Shown here one piece after another: positions 9,768 through 18,206 of a stretch of 64,000 nucleotides of DNA; within the stretch, counting starts at the first letter, position 1; each line of letters starts with the position of its first letter. The notes under the pieces are model-generated. The model was not told the origin of the DNA. It did no database searches and was given only the letters and a program-made list of their open reading frames with translations. A program made the position numbers and the translations under genes. The DNA is from Bacteroidales bacterium (GTDB lineage: Bacteria; Bacteroidota; Bacteroidia; Bacteroidales; UBA932), in contig JAFXNQ010000017.1 in the NCBI GenBank assembly GCA_017529425.1, positions 1-64,000 on the forward strand, in the 5' to 3' direction.

Positions 9768-10100
9768 TTATCCTTTGATAAGGGCAAACATATCCAGATA
9801 TCTGTTGAGTGAAGTCAGTGCATCAACATCGCGTGAGAGGTAAGATGCACAGAACAGTTCTCTGAACCGGCAGAGTTCTTCCCACATTGCACTTCTGGCA
9901 GAAGCACATTCATTGGCACGGCCATATTTGATGGTCAGGTCAATCAGTTCTTGTGCTCGTGCAAACGCGCTCTCTGCCCGGGAGTACTTTCCTGCAAGAA
10001 CAGCACGCAGTACCCGGGACGTTTCGCTGCCGATGTTAGCCATCTGCTGCGGGAAAGACATCCCGGCCCATCGGCCATTCTCCAGAGATAAGTGTTGCAT
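9768..10100 (-). CDS. small helical protein of unknown function (paired with DUF5674)
   Basis: A 110-residue soluble protein rich in helices, with no signal peptide. The N-terminal segment MSFPQQMANIGSETSRVLRA and the middle FARAQELIDLTIKYG resemble a family of small bacterial proteins, recalled as MANIGSEVxRAL...RALELIDLTI, often found beside another small gene. I cannot assign a function. It starts three bases after the DUF5674 gene stops, so the two form a cistron pair, reminiscent of toxin-antitoxin or regulatory pairs, but nothing seen proves that. Confidence 0.7.
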   Translation of the reverse strand: MQHLSLENGRWAGMSFPQQMANIGSETSRVLRAVLAGKYSRAESAFARAQELIDLTIKYGRANECASARSAMWEELCRFRELFCASYLSRDVDALTSLNRYLDMFALIKG

Positions 10101-10103
10101 CTA

Positions 10104-10442
10104 TCAGATAATAAACTGTTTTACAATTTGTTTAATAGCCTCCCTGACATTCGGGTCCAGGATGTCACGGGAGGGATTATTCTGCCAGGAACGGATATTT
10201 ATCAGGGAGTCAAATTCAATGAAATCCCCGCCAACTTCTTCCGGAGATAGATTGAACCCCCACAAATCCTCGCCGTTTGATCCATTATCCAGTAGCAAAC
10301 GTTCCAGGTCTGCGTGCAGCTCTGCGTCAAGGGCGAGCAGCCCCTGTTTCACATCGGCTACACATTTGATCATATCGCCAAACGTGTTTCCTGCCAATGA
10401 AGCAAGTTCTGAACGGGTAATAGTGGTATGAAGGATTTGCAT
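10104..10442 (-). CDS. DUF5674 family protein
   Basis: A 112-residue soluble protein. The central region (KCVADVKQGLLALDAELHAD, LLLDNGSNGEDLWGFNL, DFIEFDSLINIRSWQNNPSRD, DPNVREAI) matches what I know of DUF5674, a family without a known activity that is conserved in scattered bacteria and phyla. It is the first gene of the two-gene minus-strand unit. It is read away from the tRNA terminator, with a possible -7 box at 10457-10464. Confidence 0.75.
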   Translation of the reverse strand: MQILHTTITRSELASLAGNTFGDMIKCVADVKQGLLALDAELHADLERLLLDNGSNGEDLWGFNLSPEEVGGDFIEFDSLINIRSWQNNPSRDILDPNVREAIKQIVKQFII

Positions 10443-10456
10443 GGCAAAGGTTTTTA

Positions 10457-10464
10457 CAAAGGTA
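10457..10464 (-). promoter_or_regulatory. candidate -7 box (TACCTTTG) for the DUF5674 unit
   Basis: On the minus strand TACCTTTG fits TAnnTTTG and sits 14 bases before the start at 10442. No clear -33 element is seen. It lies inside or just after the T-run of the tRNA terminator, so the DUF5674 pair probably needs its own start site. Confidence 0.35.
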
Positions 10465-10465
10465 A

Positions 10466-10499
10466 TTAAAAAGAGGACAAATCTTTCGATTTATCCTCT
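10466..10499 (-). terminator. intrinsic terminator of the tRNA-fMet gene
   Basis: On the minus strand AGAGGATAAAT pairs with ATTTGTCCTCT (10499-10489 with 10482-10472, one G-U pair, 6-base loop) and is followed at once by TTTTTAATT. It lies 4 bases after the tRNA end. Confidence 0.85.
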
Positions 10500-10503
10500 G
10501 TAG

Positions 10504-10576
<73 letters not shown>

Positions 10577-10589
10577 ATGTTTGAGACGG

Positions 10590-10620
10590 CAAAGGTAGAA
10601 AAAAAATCCTTTCCGCCAAA
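10590..10620 (-). promoter_or_regulatory. promoter of tRNA-fMet
   Basis: On the minus strand TTTG (10620-10617), a 19-base spacer and TACCTTTG (10597-10590) match the Bacteroidota housekeeping consensus exactly. The -7 box ends 13 bases before the mature tRNA 5' end. Confidence 0.85.
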
Positions 10621-10640
10621 TTTGATTTGCAGGCTGTTCT

Positions 10641-11480
10641 CTAGAATCCGGATAAATCTACTTTTTTGATGCCGACCATATCCGGCATCAAAACCGCATC
10701 TGCCCGTGTAACCTCTACAATGGTTTCAAAAGGGCCTTCAAGCCAGTAAGTGTGTCTCAGTCCGGGGACGTAATCCTCGGTTGCGCCGTCACCCCAGAAG
10801 ACTGAACCTTTGACCTGGATTCCTGAAAACAGAGGCATATCATATGAAGGGCAGTTATGGACAACCCTGATAATTCTAGGCCTTCCCTCCTGTACAATGC
10901 TTATCTCCCTAAGCGTCTGCCCGTCGTAGGTAAAAAGCAAGCTGGCCCGCCTGAAGACGTGGTCTTCGTTGCACCCCAGGGAGAGCATCACTTTGGAAGG
11001 AGTCAGAGCCTTGGTCCCCATCACCTTAACCCACGGTTCTGAGGCGCTTACCTCTGCCCTGTAGTCGATATTTGAATTAACCTCAATCTCCAGCGTCTGC
11101 TCCTGCCAGTCCAGATTGATGTCGTTGCTATCGACCGGCACCACCATATTCATCTGTCCCTGCACGATGCGTACCTGACGGGTGATTCCCTCGCAGGTTA
11201 TGGTTACCGTGGACTCCCTTTTGTCTGGTTGGTCGCTTGTCAGGACCGTTAATGTCAGCCGGTTGTCTTCCGGCGTTCCGAACGGAGTTCCCACCCTGAT
11301 CCAGAGTGCGTCGGCAGCTGCAATCCAGTTGTAATTAGCATTAACAGCTATCTCTACAGTGCCACCGGCGGCGGATACTTCGCAGGACTCGGGGGATATC
11401 ACCAGCGACGGATCCTTCTTGCAGGAAACTCCAGCCAGCAAAACTGCCGCAAAAACAATTATTCCGTATATATTCTTCAT
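10641..11480 (-). CDS. BACON-domain lipoprotein with C-terminal PKD-like module, partner of the C10 peptidase
   Basis: A 279-residue lipoprotein; the signal peptide ends in the lipobox AGVSC, with lipidated Cys20. Two BACON-type beta-sandwich domains follow (about 25-110, with the typical NANYNWIAAADALWIRV and VTITCEGITRQVRIVQ, and about 115-205). A C-terminal module (about 205-265) has the PKD-like pattern VFWGDGATEDYV...HTY. The protein ends in MVGIKKVDLSGF, nearly the same as its paralogue at 26821-27660. It starts 3 bases after the C10 peptidase gene ends. A surface partner, anchor or inhibitor of the peptidase is inference; BACON domains are otherwise linked to glycan or mucin binding. 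Confidence 0.82.
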   Translation of the reverse strand: MKNIYGIIVFAAVLLAGVSCKKDPSLVISPESCEVSAAGGTVEIAVNANYNWIAAADALWIRVGTPFGTPEDNRLTLTVLTSDQPDKRESTVTITCEGITRQVRIVQGQMNMVVPVDSNDINLDWQEQTLEIEVNSNIDYRAEVSASEPWVKVMGTKALTPSKVMLSLGCNEDHVFRRASLLFTYDGQTLREISIVQEGRPRIIRVVHNCPSYDMPLFSGIQVKGSVFWGDGATEDYVPGLRHTYWLEGPFETIVEVTRADAVLMPDMVGIKKVDLSGF

Positions 11481-11483
11481 ATA

Positions 11484-13247
11484 CTATTTCGAGCCAAATA
11501 CAAATTCTATATTCTTGCGGTCGCCACCCTTTGTCAACATTAGTAAATAAGAGCTGAGGGGGTAATACCGAGTATTAATGGTCAGCACGCCATCGGTAAA
11601 GTCGATACCATCGGTGTATTCATTGCCGTCAGCATCGGCAAGGCACCACTCGGCATCCTTCTTGGTGGTTATGGCAAGCACGCCAGATTCTGCCGTATAT
11701 TGAAAAGAAGTCGCCTCGTCCAGATAAAGGGAATCCGCAATCGGTATTGATTCTGGGACAAAAAATTCATCTTCTTTGTTGCCGGGGATGGGTGTCCACC
11801 CGGGTGTAGTCTCCGAGCTGAAAAACATTCGGATATGATCGCCGATGTTGATTGACTCAGTAATTACCAATTCAGCGCTGTAAAGTCCCTCACCGTAGTA
11901 TGGCTCTAAGGTAAAGGGCACTTCTGTCTGGTCCAGGATCTCACCAATAGTGCCGTCCCTGTGTACCACTGCCAGGGCAAAATTGCCGATAAATGTGTGG
12001 GCAGACATATTGAAGATAAACTCGCAGCTCACATCAAACGGCACTCCCACCTCGAACTCCGTGGTCTCACTGGTCAGACCGCCCCCTTTGCCATTACCAT
12101 CTATGCATAGGACATCGGTGTGCGTGCCGCCCTCATCCTTTTTCATATTGATGACGGCCTGATGACCCTCGTTGAAACCCTGGAATGCCGGGAATGTAAA
12201 GAAGCCGTTTCCAGCACCGCCCCATCCCCAATTGATACTGAACTGTCCCTTGGAATTATACCCGTCCAGCACAAATGCGTGACCACCATCTCTGCTGTAA
12301 CCGGCATACACAATGGGGCCCACGTCTTCCAGGTTGTTTTTGAGCATCGCAATCCAATCTTCTACAGTGAAGTACTCTTTAAAAAAAGTTACTATGGAGG
12401 CGTCGTAATAGAAGTATTCCGCCAGTCCTGCCGCCGCATTGATCGGATAGGCGCCTGTCCCCGACGGATAAAAAGACGACTGGGCCATAATGGCAACATC
12501 TGCAATAAGCCTGGCAATCTGCTTCTGAGACTCGACTGATGTTCCGGAATTCACATTCAGTGGCATATTGTCCCAATCATACACATTCCCCAGAGCCAGG
12601 CCGTTAATTGATCTCTCGATTCCCTCATCGTCTATGTAGGTGTACGAGGGCAACTCTCCGTGACCAGCCTCGGGCCACTTGTGGCAACGCATCACTATCG
12701 CAGTGGCGGTGGCGACACATCCCGTAGCGGAAGACTCGTCGTTATACTTGGGACAATAAATATTATAGGGATCGTCCTGCCCCCACCGGGCGGTTTCGTA
12801 CTGCTTTTCATTTGCATAACAGGGAATGCGCTGCTTCTCCAACGCCTCCCACTCCTGACTTGCATCCATTTGTGGAGCTTCCCTGCCCTCTTTTACAGCC
12901 GCCACAATGTCTTCCCAAATATTGAGCCAAGCCCTCATATTGGGAGGAACATTTTCAGGACGATAACTTCCCTCAGCAGACCAGCCGATTAAAGGTTTTA
13001 CCCTGTCATCGGAAGCTATTATCACATAACCGCCGCGTTCACCTTCGAAAACATAATAAGCCGGGTGATAAAAAGAAGCCTTGGTAAGAAACTGGGGCTC
13101 ATCTACCTGTCGGACAGAGACCGACTTACAACCCTGTGCATGGAGGAAAGCACCTGCAAGTTTTTTAGCCTTGAAGGGCGCAACCGTCTCTGCGACCAGG
13201 TGAAGCGGCATCAACAGCAATAATATCAAGATAAAACGTTTCGCCAT
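11484..13247 (-). CDS. C10 family (streptopain-like) cysteine peptidase, left arm
   Basis: A secreted 587-residue papain-fold protease. The signal peptide is about 1-20 (ending LVAE). A pro/inhibitory Spi-like domain covers about 25-120, including AYYVFEGERGGYVIIASDDR. The catalytic domain has Cys177 in ATGCVATATAIVMR and His323 in GGHAFVLDGY, and then the NWGWGG motif. A beta-rich C-terminal region ends in FVFGSK, shared with the two right-arm C10 proteins. All key residues are present, so the zymogen should be active after processing. It is followed by a BACON lipoprotein gene. A hairpin terminator (13335-13376) separates it from the SusD gene, so it may have its own promoter. Confidence 0.92.
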   Translation of the reverse strand: MAKRFILILLLLMPLHLVAETVAPFKAKKLAGAFLHAQGCKSVSVRQVDEPQFLTKASFYHPAYYVFEGERGGYVIIASDDRVKPLIGWSAEGSYRPENVPPNMRAWLNIWEDIVAAVKEGREAPQMDASQEWEALEKQRIPCYANEKQYETARWGQDDPYNIYCPKYNDESSATGCVATATAIVMRCHKWPEAGHGELPSYTYIDDEGIERSINGLALGNVYDWDNMPLNVNSGTSVESQKQIARLIADVAIMAQSSFYPSGTGAYPINAAAGLAEYFYYDASIVTFFKEYFTVEDWIAMLKNNLEDVGPIVYAGYSRDGGHAFVLDGYNSKGQFSINWGWGGAGNGFFTFPAFQGFNEGHQAVINMKKDEGGTHTDVLCIDGNGKGGGLTSETTEFEVGVPFDVSCEFIFNMSAHTFIGNFALAVVHRDGTIGEILDQTEVPFTLEPYYGEGLYSAELVITESINIGDHIRMFFSSETTPGWTPIPGNKEDEFFVPESIPIADSLYLDEATSFQYTAESGVLAITTKKDAEWCLADADGNEYTDGIDFTDGVLTINTRYYPLSSYLLMLTKGGDRKNIEFVFGSK

Positions 13248-13334
13248 TTTTTTTAAGAAGCCGGCACTGCTGTCCGGAGAGATTTACCATAAAGTGAGTT
13301 GCACAACGTACCCCTTCACCGATTAATATAAGTA

Positions 13335-13376
13335 AAGAATCAACCTCCCGCTGTGATGGGCAAGAGGTTGATTCTT
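13335..13376 (-). terminator. hairpin terminator after the left SusD-like gene
   Basis: A perfect 13-bp stem (AAGAATCAACCTC at 13335-13347 with its complement at 13364-13376) with a 16-base loop lies just downstream of the SusD stop. The sequence beyond it on the minus strand is T-rich (TTTACTTATATT). It probably limits read-through from the SusCD operon into the C10 peptidase gene. Confidence 0.75.
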
Positions 13377-13390
13377 ATTATTAAAATGAC

Positions 13391-14950
13391 TTAGCGAGTG
13401 CCGCCAGCCCACCATACATTCTCGGAGAATACATAGTTGCCCGCATCTGTGTAAACAGCTGCTACGTTGGGGTTGGCAACCACGTCAGACTGGCCGTAAG
13501 GGCAGCGGAGAGGGAATTTGCCTTTGTTGAGAAAACCGTAAATATCCTTGCCCTCTGCTTTGAGGCGACGGACATCCGCATAGGTTTCAACAGTTTCGCC
13601 ATTGGCACCCCACATACCCAGATACTTCTGGAGCATAGTCTCCTTGAAAGGATCAGCGTCAAACAGAGGCTCTACAGATGCAGTGAAGTATGCCTCCGCA
13701 TCTTCATCACTCAAGGGATCGCTTTCAAGAGGTTCGATACCGCCGTATGCACAAACGCTAGGTGCACTGATGCCAGCATCAACACTAATCTCAAAGTTTG
13801 CGAAAGCAGCCTTGATGGCATCCTTAAGGACATCCTTGGCCTCGGCAGTCTTTCCCTGACGGCAGAGAACCTCAGCCTTGATGAAGAGAAGCTCGTGATA
13901 GCTCAAGAAATGAACAGGAGCTGTCTCGGCAAAAGTAAAGACATCGTAGGGATAAACATACTGCTGCTCTTCAGGATCTCCGGTAGGAGCAAGCTCTGCC
14001 TCAACTTCTGCTGCAGAATAATGAGCCCAAGAGCCACTACTGCCCCAATATACGCGTTCTGCACGCGGGTCGTTTCGCTCTTTAAGCTTGCCAAACATAC
14101 TGGTGCAGGAAGAGATACCATCGCGGCTCCACTGGAAGTCGAATACAGGGTTCTGGTTACCATTGTCATAAGGCATAGAAGCTTGCTCTGATGCAGAAGT
14201 GAAAGAGTTGTCAATGTAGCCCAGAATTTTGGTCAGGTCAGCATCTTTGCTGCTGGAACGGTTCAGGAGGCGCAGTGTGTAGCGGGCCAGCAGACCGTTA
14301 CCGAATTTTGCCCATTTTGCCTTATCGCCACCATAGATGAAATCATATGCACCTAGGGTGTTGCTGCCTGCAGTTACATCGGCAATACCCATGTTGAGGA
14401 GCTTGAATACCTCTTCGTAGATGCTTTGCTGGGTATCTGGCTTCGGATAAGGATACTTATCTATATCACCGACTTCGGTATAAGGGGTGTCGCCGTAAAC
14501 GTCGGTAGCAACAGCCATATTGTAAGCAAGCATTATCTCGCCCACGCCACGGATGAAAGAGTCACCGGCGTCTTTGCCTTCTGCGTCATCTGCAGCTTTG
14601 GCAACAACTATTTTACCGTTACGAATGTTCTCGTATATAGCGTCCCAGCTATTGTTGAAAGTAGAAGCAACGCGCACTTCTGCATCACGCTTCTCTGCTT
14701 TGAACAGCTGGTTGTGGGTTCCAGCCCAATACTCTACATAGGAGCCGAAATAGGTATTGAAGTCTCCGCCTACAATGTTCTGGGCTGTACGGAGCTCCAA
14801 GTCAGGAACGATGAACTTGCCATCGCAATTTGTAGAAACGCTCGGATCTCTGTTGATTTCGTCCATGAAGTCCTCGGAGCAAGCCGCGAACGTCAAGGAA
14901 GCAACAGCGATAATCAAACCGGTCTTGGTCAATTGAAAAATCTTTTTCAT
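13391..14950 (-). CDS. SusD/RagB-like outer-membrane lipoprotein, left arm
   Basis: Surface substrate-binding lipoprotein that caps the SusC channel. It has 519 residues, with lipobox LTFAAC and lipidated Cys24. Helical TPR-like pairs typical of the SusD-like_2 group are seen, for example GVGEIMLAYNMAVATDVYGDTPYTEV and a C-terminal MLQKYLGMWGANGETVETYADVRR. It starts 13 bases after the left SusC gene stops. The substrate cannot be read from sequence. The downstream C10 peptidase and the left-right symmetry suggest peptides rather than glycans, but that is inference. Confidence 0.9.
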   Translation of the reverse strand: MKKIFQLTKTGLIIAVASLTFAACSEDFMDEINRDPSVSTNCDGKFIVPDLELRTAQNIVGGDFNTYFGSYVEYWAGTHNQLFKAEKRDAEVRVASTFNNSWDAIYENIRNGKIVVAKAADDAEGKDAGDSFIRGVGEIMLAYNMAVATDVYGDTPYTEVGDIDKYPYPKPDTQQSIYEEVFKLLNMGIADVTAGSNTLGAYDFIYGGDKAKWAKFGNGLLARYTLRLLNRSSSKDADLTKILGYIDNSFTSASEQASMPYDNGNQNPVFDFQWSRDGISSCTSMFGKLKERNDPRAERVYWGSSGSWAHYSAAEVEAELAPTGDPEEQQYVYPYDVFTFAETAPVHFLSYHELLFIKAEVLCRQGKTAEAKDVLKDAIKAAFANFEISVDAGISAPSVCAYGGIEPLESDPLSDEDAEAYFTASVEPLFDADPFKETMLQKYLGMWGANGETVETYADVRRLKAEGKDIYGFLNKGKFPLRCPYGQSDVVANPNVAAVYTDAGNYVFSENVWWAGGTR

Positions 14951-14963
14951 AAGTTAATCCTCC

Positions 14964-17900
14964 TTAAAAGTTGAATTTAAGACCTGCGCCATAACTGGAT
15001 GACCCAGGAAGAGAGAATCTTTCGAAACCACCGGCCATATTGTTGTTGCCCTGCGAAGCCTCGGGATCGAAGCCTCGGATGGCGGTCCACAAAAGAATGT
15101 TACGTGCGAAAGCACTTGCCGTAATGGTGACAGACTTAGACCTGATAACAGGATAGCTGAGGGATACCTCCCTAAGTTTCAAATAAGAAGCGTCGCGCAC
15201 GAAATACTTGGAAATATCATTGAGAGTGCTGAAGTAAGCCTGTGCATATTTACCGTCAATCTTAATGTCGTTGGGAGAATATGTCCCGTCTGCATTCATC
15301 TTGACAGAGGGCTCGTAATCGAACAAGAAGGATTCTTTTTCGCGGTACTCCTGGGAAAGCTTAGCTGTACCGTAGTATTCCATCATTGCGGCGGAACCCG
15401 CATACATGCTACCACCTTTCTTCCAGTCGAATACCATGTTCAGGGCGAGGCCTTTCCAGTTGATGCCAGTGCTCATACCTAGCTGGAAGTCGGGAGCGAC
15501 AGAGCCGAGTACGGCGTTGTCACCTGCCATAGGGAAACCATCTTCGTCAACGATTACGAGACCGTCTTCGTTACGTTGGTAGTCAATACCGTAGATAACA
15601 GGATATTTGTCATCAATACCGGCGCGAACCTGAGGTTCTACGAAACCACCCAGGAATATGCTTGACACTCCCTCTGCGAGTTCGTCAACGTAGTTGTCAA
15701 TCTTGGTAAAGTTGAAGTTTACATCCCAGCTGAAGTCCCGGGTCTCTACAGGAACGAAGCCGAGAGTAATCTCATGAGCGTTGGTGTGAACCTTACCTGC
15801 ATTGGTAATCTTGTCGGAATAACCGGTAGAAGAAGCCATGGGCACTGCAAAGATCTGGTCCTTTACATTCTGGCGGGAAAAGGTGTATTCAAACTTGATC
15901 CTGCCGTTGAAGAATGCCAAGTCGATACCACCCTCGATAGACTTAGTATTCTGAGGCCGGAGGTTGGGATCATAAAGAGCGCTGTAAGGAGTGTAGGCTA
16001 CGACACCGTTGGTAGGGTAAATAGCGGGAGTACCACTTGAGAAACCGCCACCGAAGCTGGGAGTGTCATAATATGACTCGTGATAGGAACCTGCCTGACC
16101 CACCTCTGCGTAGGATGCTCGAATCTTACCGTAGGTGAGGGCGTCGTTCTTCAGGGCATCCAGCTCTGTGAAGATGAAACCGAGCGATACGGAAGGGTAG
16201 GTAAATGTACGGTTTCCGTGAGGCATTGATGAAACATAGTCGGAACGGATGGTGGCGTTGAAGAAGAGCATGTTCTTATAATCGAGAGCGACCTCGGCAA
16301 AAGTACCGAAAGTGAGGCTCTTGCCGTATGACTCGCCAGATGAATACTGGGCCACGTTATTTAGGTGGTTCCAGCCGGAGAAGTTGAAGTGGTTACCGTA
16401 AGCAATGAGATACTTGCTGCGACCGTAAACGATCTCGTTACCTGCCAGGGCGGAGAAGTTTAAATCGGGGTTAATAGCCCAGGTATAGTTGGCTGTCAAT
16501 AGAGAGTTGGTCTCGTTGGTGGTAAGTGCCCTTTCTGTAATTTCACCATCGCCGCCCTTACTGCCATAACCATATATGTTCTGATAGTTGGTTGTATAGG
16601 CATCCGCACCGAGCTGATATTTGACGTCAAGGGTATGGTTAGCAGCCAGGTTGGTTTTGAAATCTATGAAAGCGTTGCCGTAGAAACGCTGCGATTTCTC
16701 ACCGAAAAAGTTGTTCTCGGTAGCCCAATAAGGGTTGTTGAAGGTAAGGTTACGGAAGTTGACCTGAGTGTAAGGGTCGCCTGGAACGTGGCAGGGAATG
16801 CCAGCGAGGTCGTAGTTGGCGGGAGCGTGGTATAGACCGGCGGTAATACCGTCGTTGGCACCTGACTGCTTATTAAGGTCAGACTGTACGAAGTTGCCGC
16901 TGAAGCCCATGGTGAAATATCGGTTCAGCTTGGCTTCGGATGCGAAACGCGCATTGTAACGTTTCATGTAGGTATTCTTGATGATACCGTTGCTGTTGGT
17001 ATTACCGAGGGAGAAGATGAAGTTGCCATTGCCAAAGTTGTGGGCTACTGTTACGTTGTTACTAAAGGTGTGACCTGTCTGGAAGAAGTCGCGGATATTG
17101 TTATAAACACCAGGCTCTGTCCAGGGGTCGAGCCCTGCCTCTGCACGCTGGGGTTGATAGTACTTGCCAGGGTGCAGGTCTGCACCTTCCTTGGTATAGG
17201 TGTTGGCCACATTACCACCGTAACCGGGGTCATTGGGCAGTTCGCTAATCTCCGGGCCCCAGGAGAGCGATGATTTGGGTGAATACTTGCCACTTGAACC
17301 CTGTGCATATTTGGTCTGTACTTCAGGATAAATGGCGGGGGTGTCAAAGGTGTAATTGGTAGAGAAGGTTACGTTAGTTTTGCCAGCTTGTGCCAGAGAA
17401 CCCTTCTTGGTAGTTATAATGATGACACCGTTGGTGGCACGCATACCGTACAGTGCGGAGGCAGCCTGGCCCTTGAGGACGTTGATGCTCTCAATGTCAT
17501 TGGGGTCGATATCGAGGGCGCGGGATGCATAGTCCGAACCGGTCACGGAGTTATCTGTACTGAGGTCGGGAGTTGATGCAACCGGCATACCATCTACTAC
17601 ATAGAGAGGAGTATTGTTGCCATCAAGAGAACGGGAACCGCGGATGGTGATCTTTGCAGAAGCACCGGGCATACCGGAAGAAGAAGCTACTTCCACACCG
17701 GAAAGTTTACCCTGGATAGCGGAGCTGAGGCTTGCGCTTGCTGCTTGTACCAGATCGTCAGATTTCAGGTCCTGTACTGCATAACCCAGGGCTTTCTTCT
17801 CGCGGGAGATACCCAGGGCGGTTACAACGACCTCATCCAGCAACTGGGTGTCCACGTCAAGGGCAATCTGGAGTGATGTCTGGCCGTCGATTGCAATCTG

Positions 17901-18146
17901 CTGTGTCTTGTAGCCAAGGTTGCTGACTACCAGAACACCTGTCTTGGGGACAGAAATCGTGAAGACGCCATCAGCGTTGGTCAGCTCATAAGCACTAGCG
18001 CTGCCTTGAAGAACAACGGCGGCTCCTGCGACGGGTTCGCCGGTGGAACTGTCGGTGACCGTACCGCGCACAGTGATGTTCTGGGCGTAAAGTGTGGTCG
18101 TGACGACAGCCAGAAGGAACGCCATGATCAGTTTAATTTTTTTCAT
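14964..18146 (-). CDS. SusC/RagA-like TonB-linked outer-membrane transporter, left arm
   Basis: A 1060-residue importer. The start is placed at ATG 18146 (MKKIKLIMAFLL), which opens a clear signal peptide ending LYAQ; ATG 18152 is an alternative that adds two residues. A carboxypeptidase-regulatory-like domain covers about 22-100. The plug begins with LLDEVVVTALGISREKKALGY and contains KITIRGSRSLDGNNTPLYVVDGMPV and LKGQAASALYGMRATNGVIIITTKKG. A large barrel ends YGAGLKFNF. Its start lies 31 bases outside the left inverted repeat of the invertible segment, so its transcription is a likely target of inversion. Confidence 0.93.
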   Translation of the reverse strand: MKKIKLIMAFLLAVVTTTLYAQNITVRGTVTDSSTGEPVAGAAVVLQGSASAYELTNADGVFTISVPKTGVLVVSNLGYKTQQIAIDGQTSLQIALDVDTQLLDEVVVTALGISREKKALGYAVQDLKSDDLVQAASASLSSAIQGKLSGVEVASSSGMPGASAKITIRGSRSLDGNNTPLYVVDGMPVASTPDLSTDNSVTGSDYASRALDIDPNDIESINVLKGQAASALYGMRATNGVIIITTKKGSLAQAGKTNVTFSTNYTFDTPAIYPEVQTKYAQGSSGKYSPKSSLSWGPEISELPNDPGYGGNVANTYTKEGADLHPGKYYQPQRAEAGLDPWTEPGVYNNIRDFFQTGHTFSNNVTVAHNFGNGNFIFSLGNTNSNGIIKNTYMKRYNARFASEAKLNRYFTMGFSGNFVQSDLNKQSGANDGITAGLYHAPANYDLAGIPCHVPGDPYTQVNFRNLTFNNPYWATENNFFGEKSQRFYGNAFIDFKTNLAANHTLDVKYQLGADAYTTNYQNIYGYGSKGGDGEITERALTTNETNSLLTANYTWAINPDLNFSALAGNEIVYGRSKYLIAYGNHFNFSGWNHLNNVAQYSSGESYGKSLTFGTFAEVALDYKNMLFFNATIRSDYVSSMPHGNRTFTYPSVSLGFIFTELDALKNDALTYGKIRASYAEVGQAGSYHESYYDTPSFGGGFSSGTPAIYPTNGVVAYTPYSALYDPNLRPQNTKSIEGGIDLAFFNGRIKFEYTFSRQNVKDQIFAVPMASSTGYSDKITNAGKVHTNAHEITLGFVPVETRDFSWDVNFNFTKIDNYVDELAEGVSSIFLGGFVEPQVRAGIDDKYPVIYGIDYQRNEDGLVIVDEDGFPMAGDNAVLGSVAPDFQLGMSTGINWKGLALNMVFDWKKGGSMYAGSAAMMEYYGTAKLSQEYREKESFLFDYEPSVKMNADGTYSPNDIKIDGKYAQAYFSTLNDISKYFVRDASYLKLREVSLSYPVIRSKSVTITASAFARNILLWTAIRGFDPEASQGNNNMAGGFERFSLPGSSSYGAGLKFNF

Positions 18147-18177
18147 AAGCATCTTTTTTTGGTTAAACAATAGATTG

Positions 18178-18206
18178 GTTATTTTAAACGAGCATTTTTT
18201 TGTAAC
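18178..18206 (+). repeat. left inverted repeat of the invertible segment
   Basis: A 29-bp site starting GTTA and ending GTAAC, matching the reverse complement of 19022-19050 at 27 of 29 positions. The last 21 bases (18186-18206) are a perfect match and contain AAACGAGCA, seven T and GTAAC. The site touches the invertase start codon at 18207 and ends 31 bases from the left SusC start. Such paired sites around a serine invertase gene are the expected recombination sites. Confidence 0.9.
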
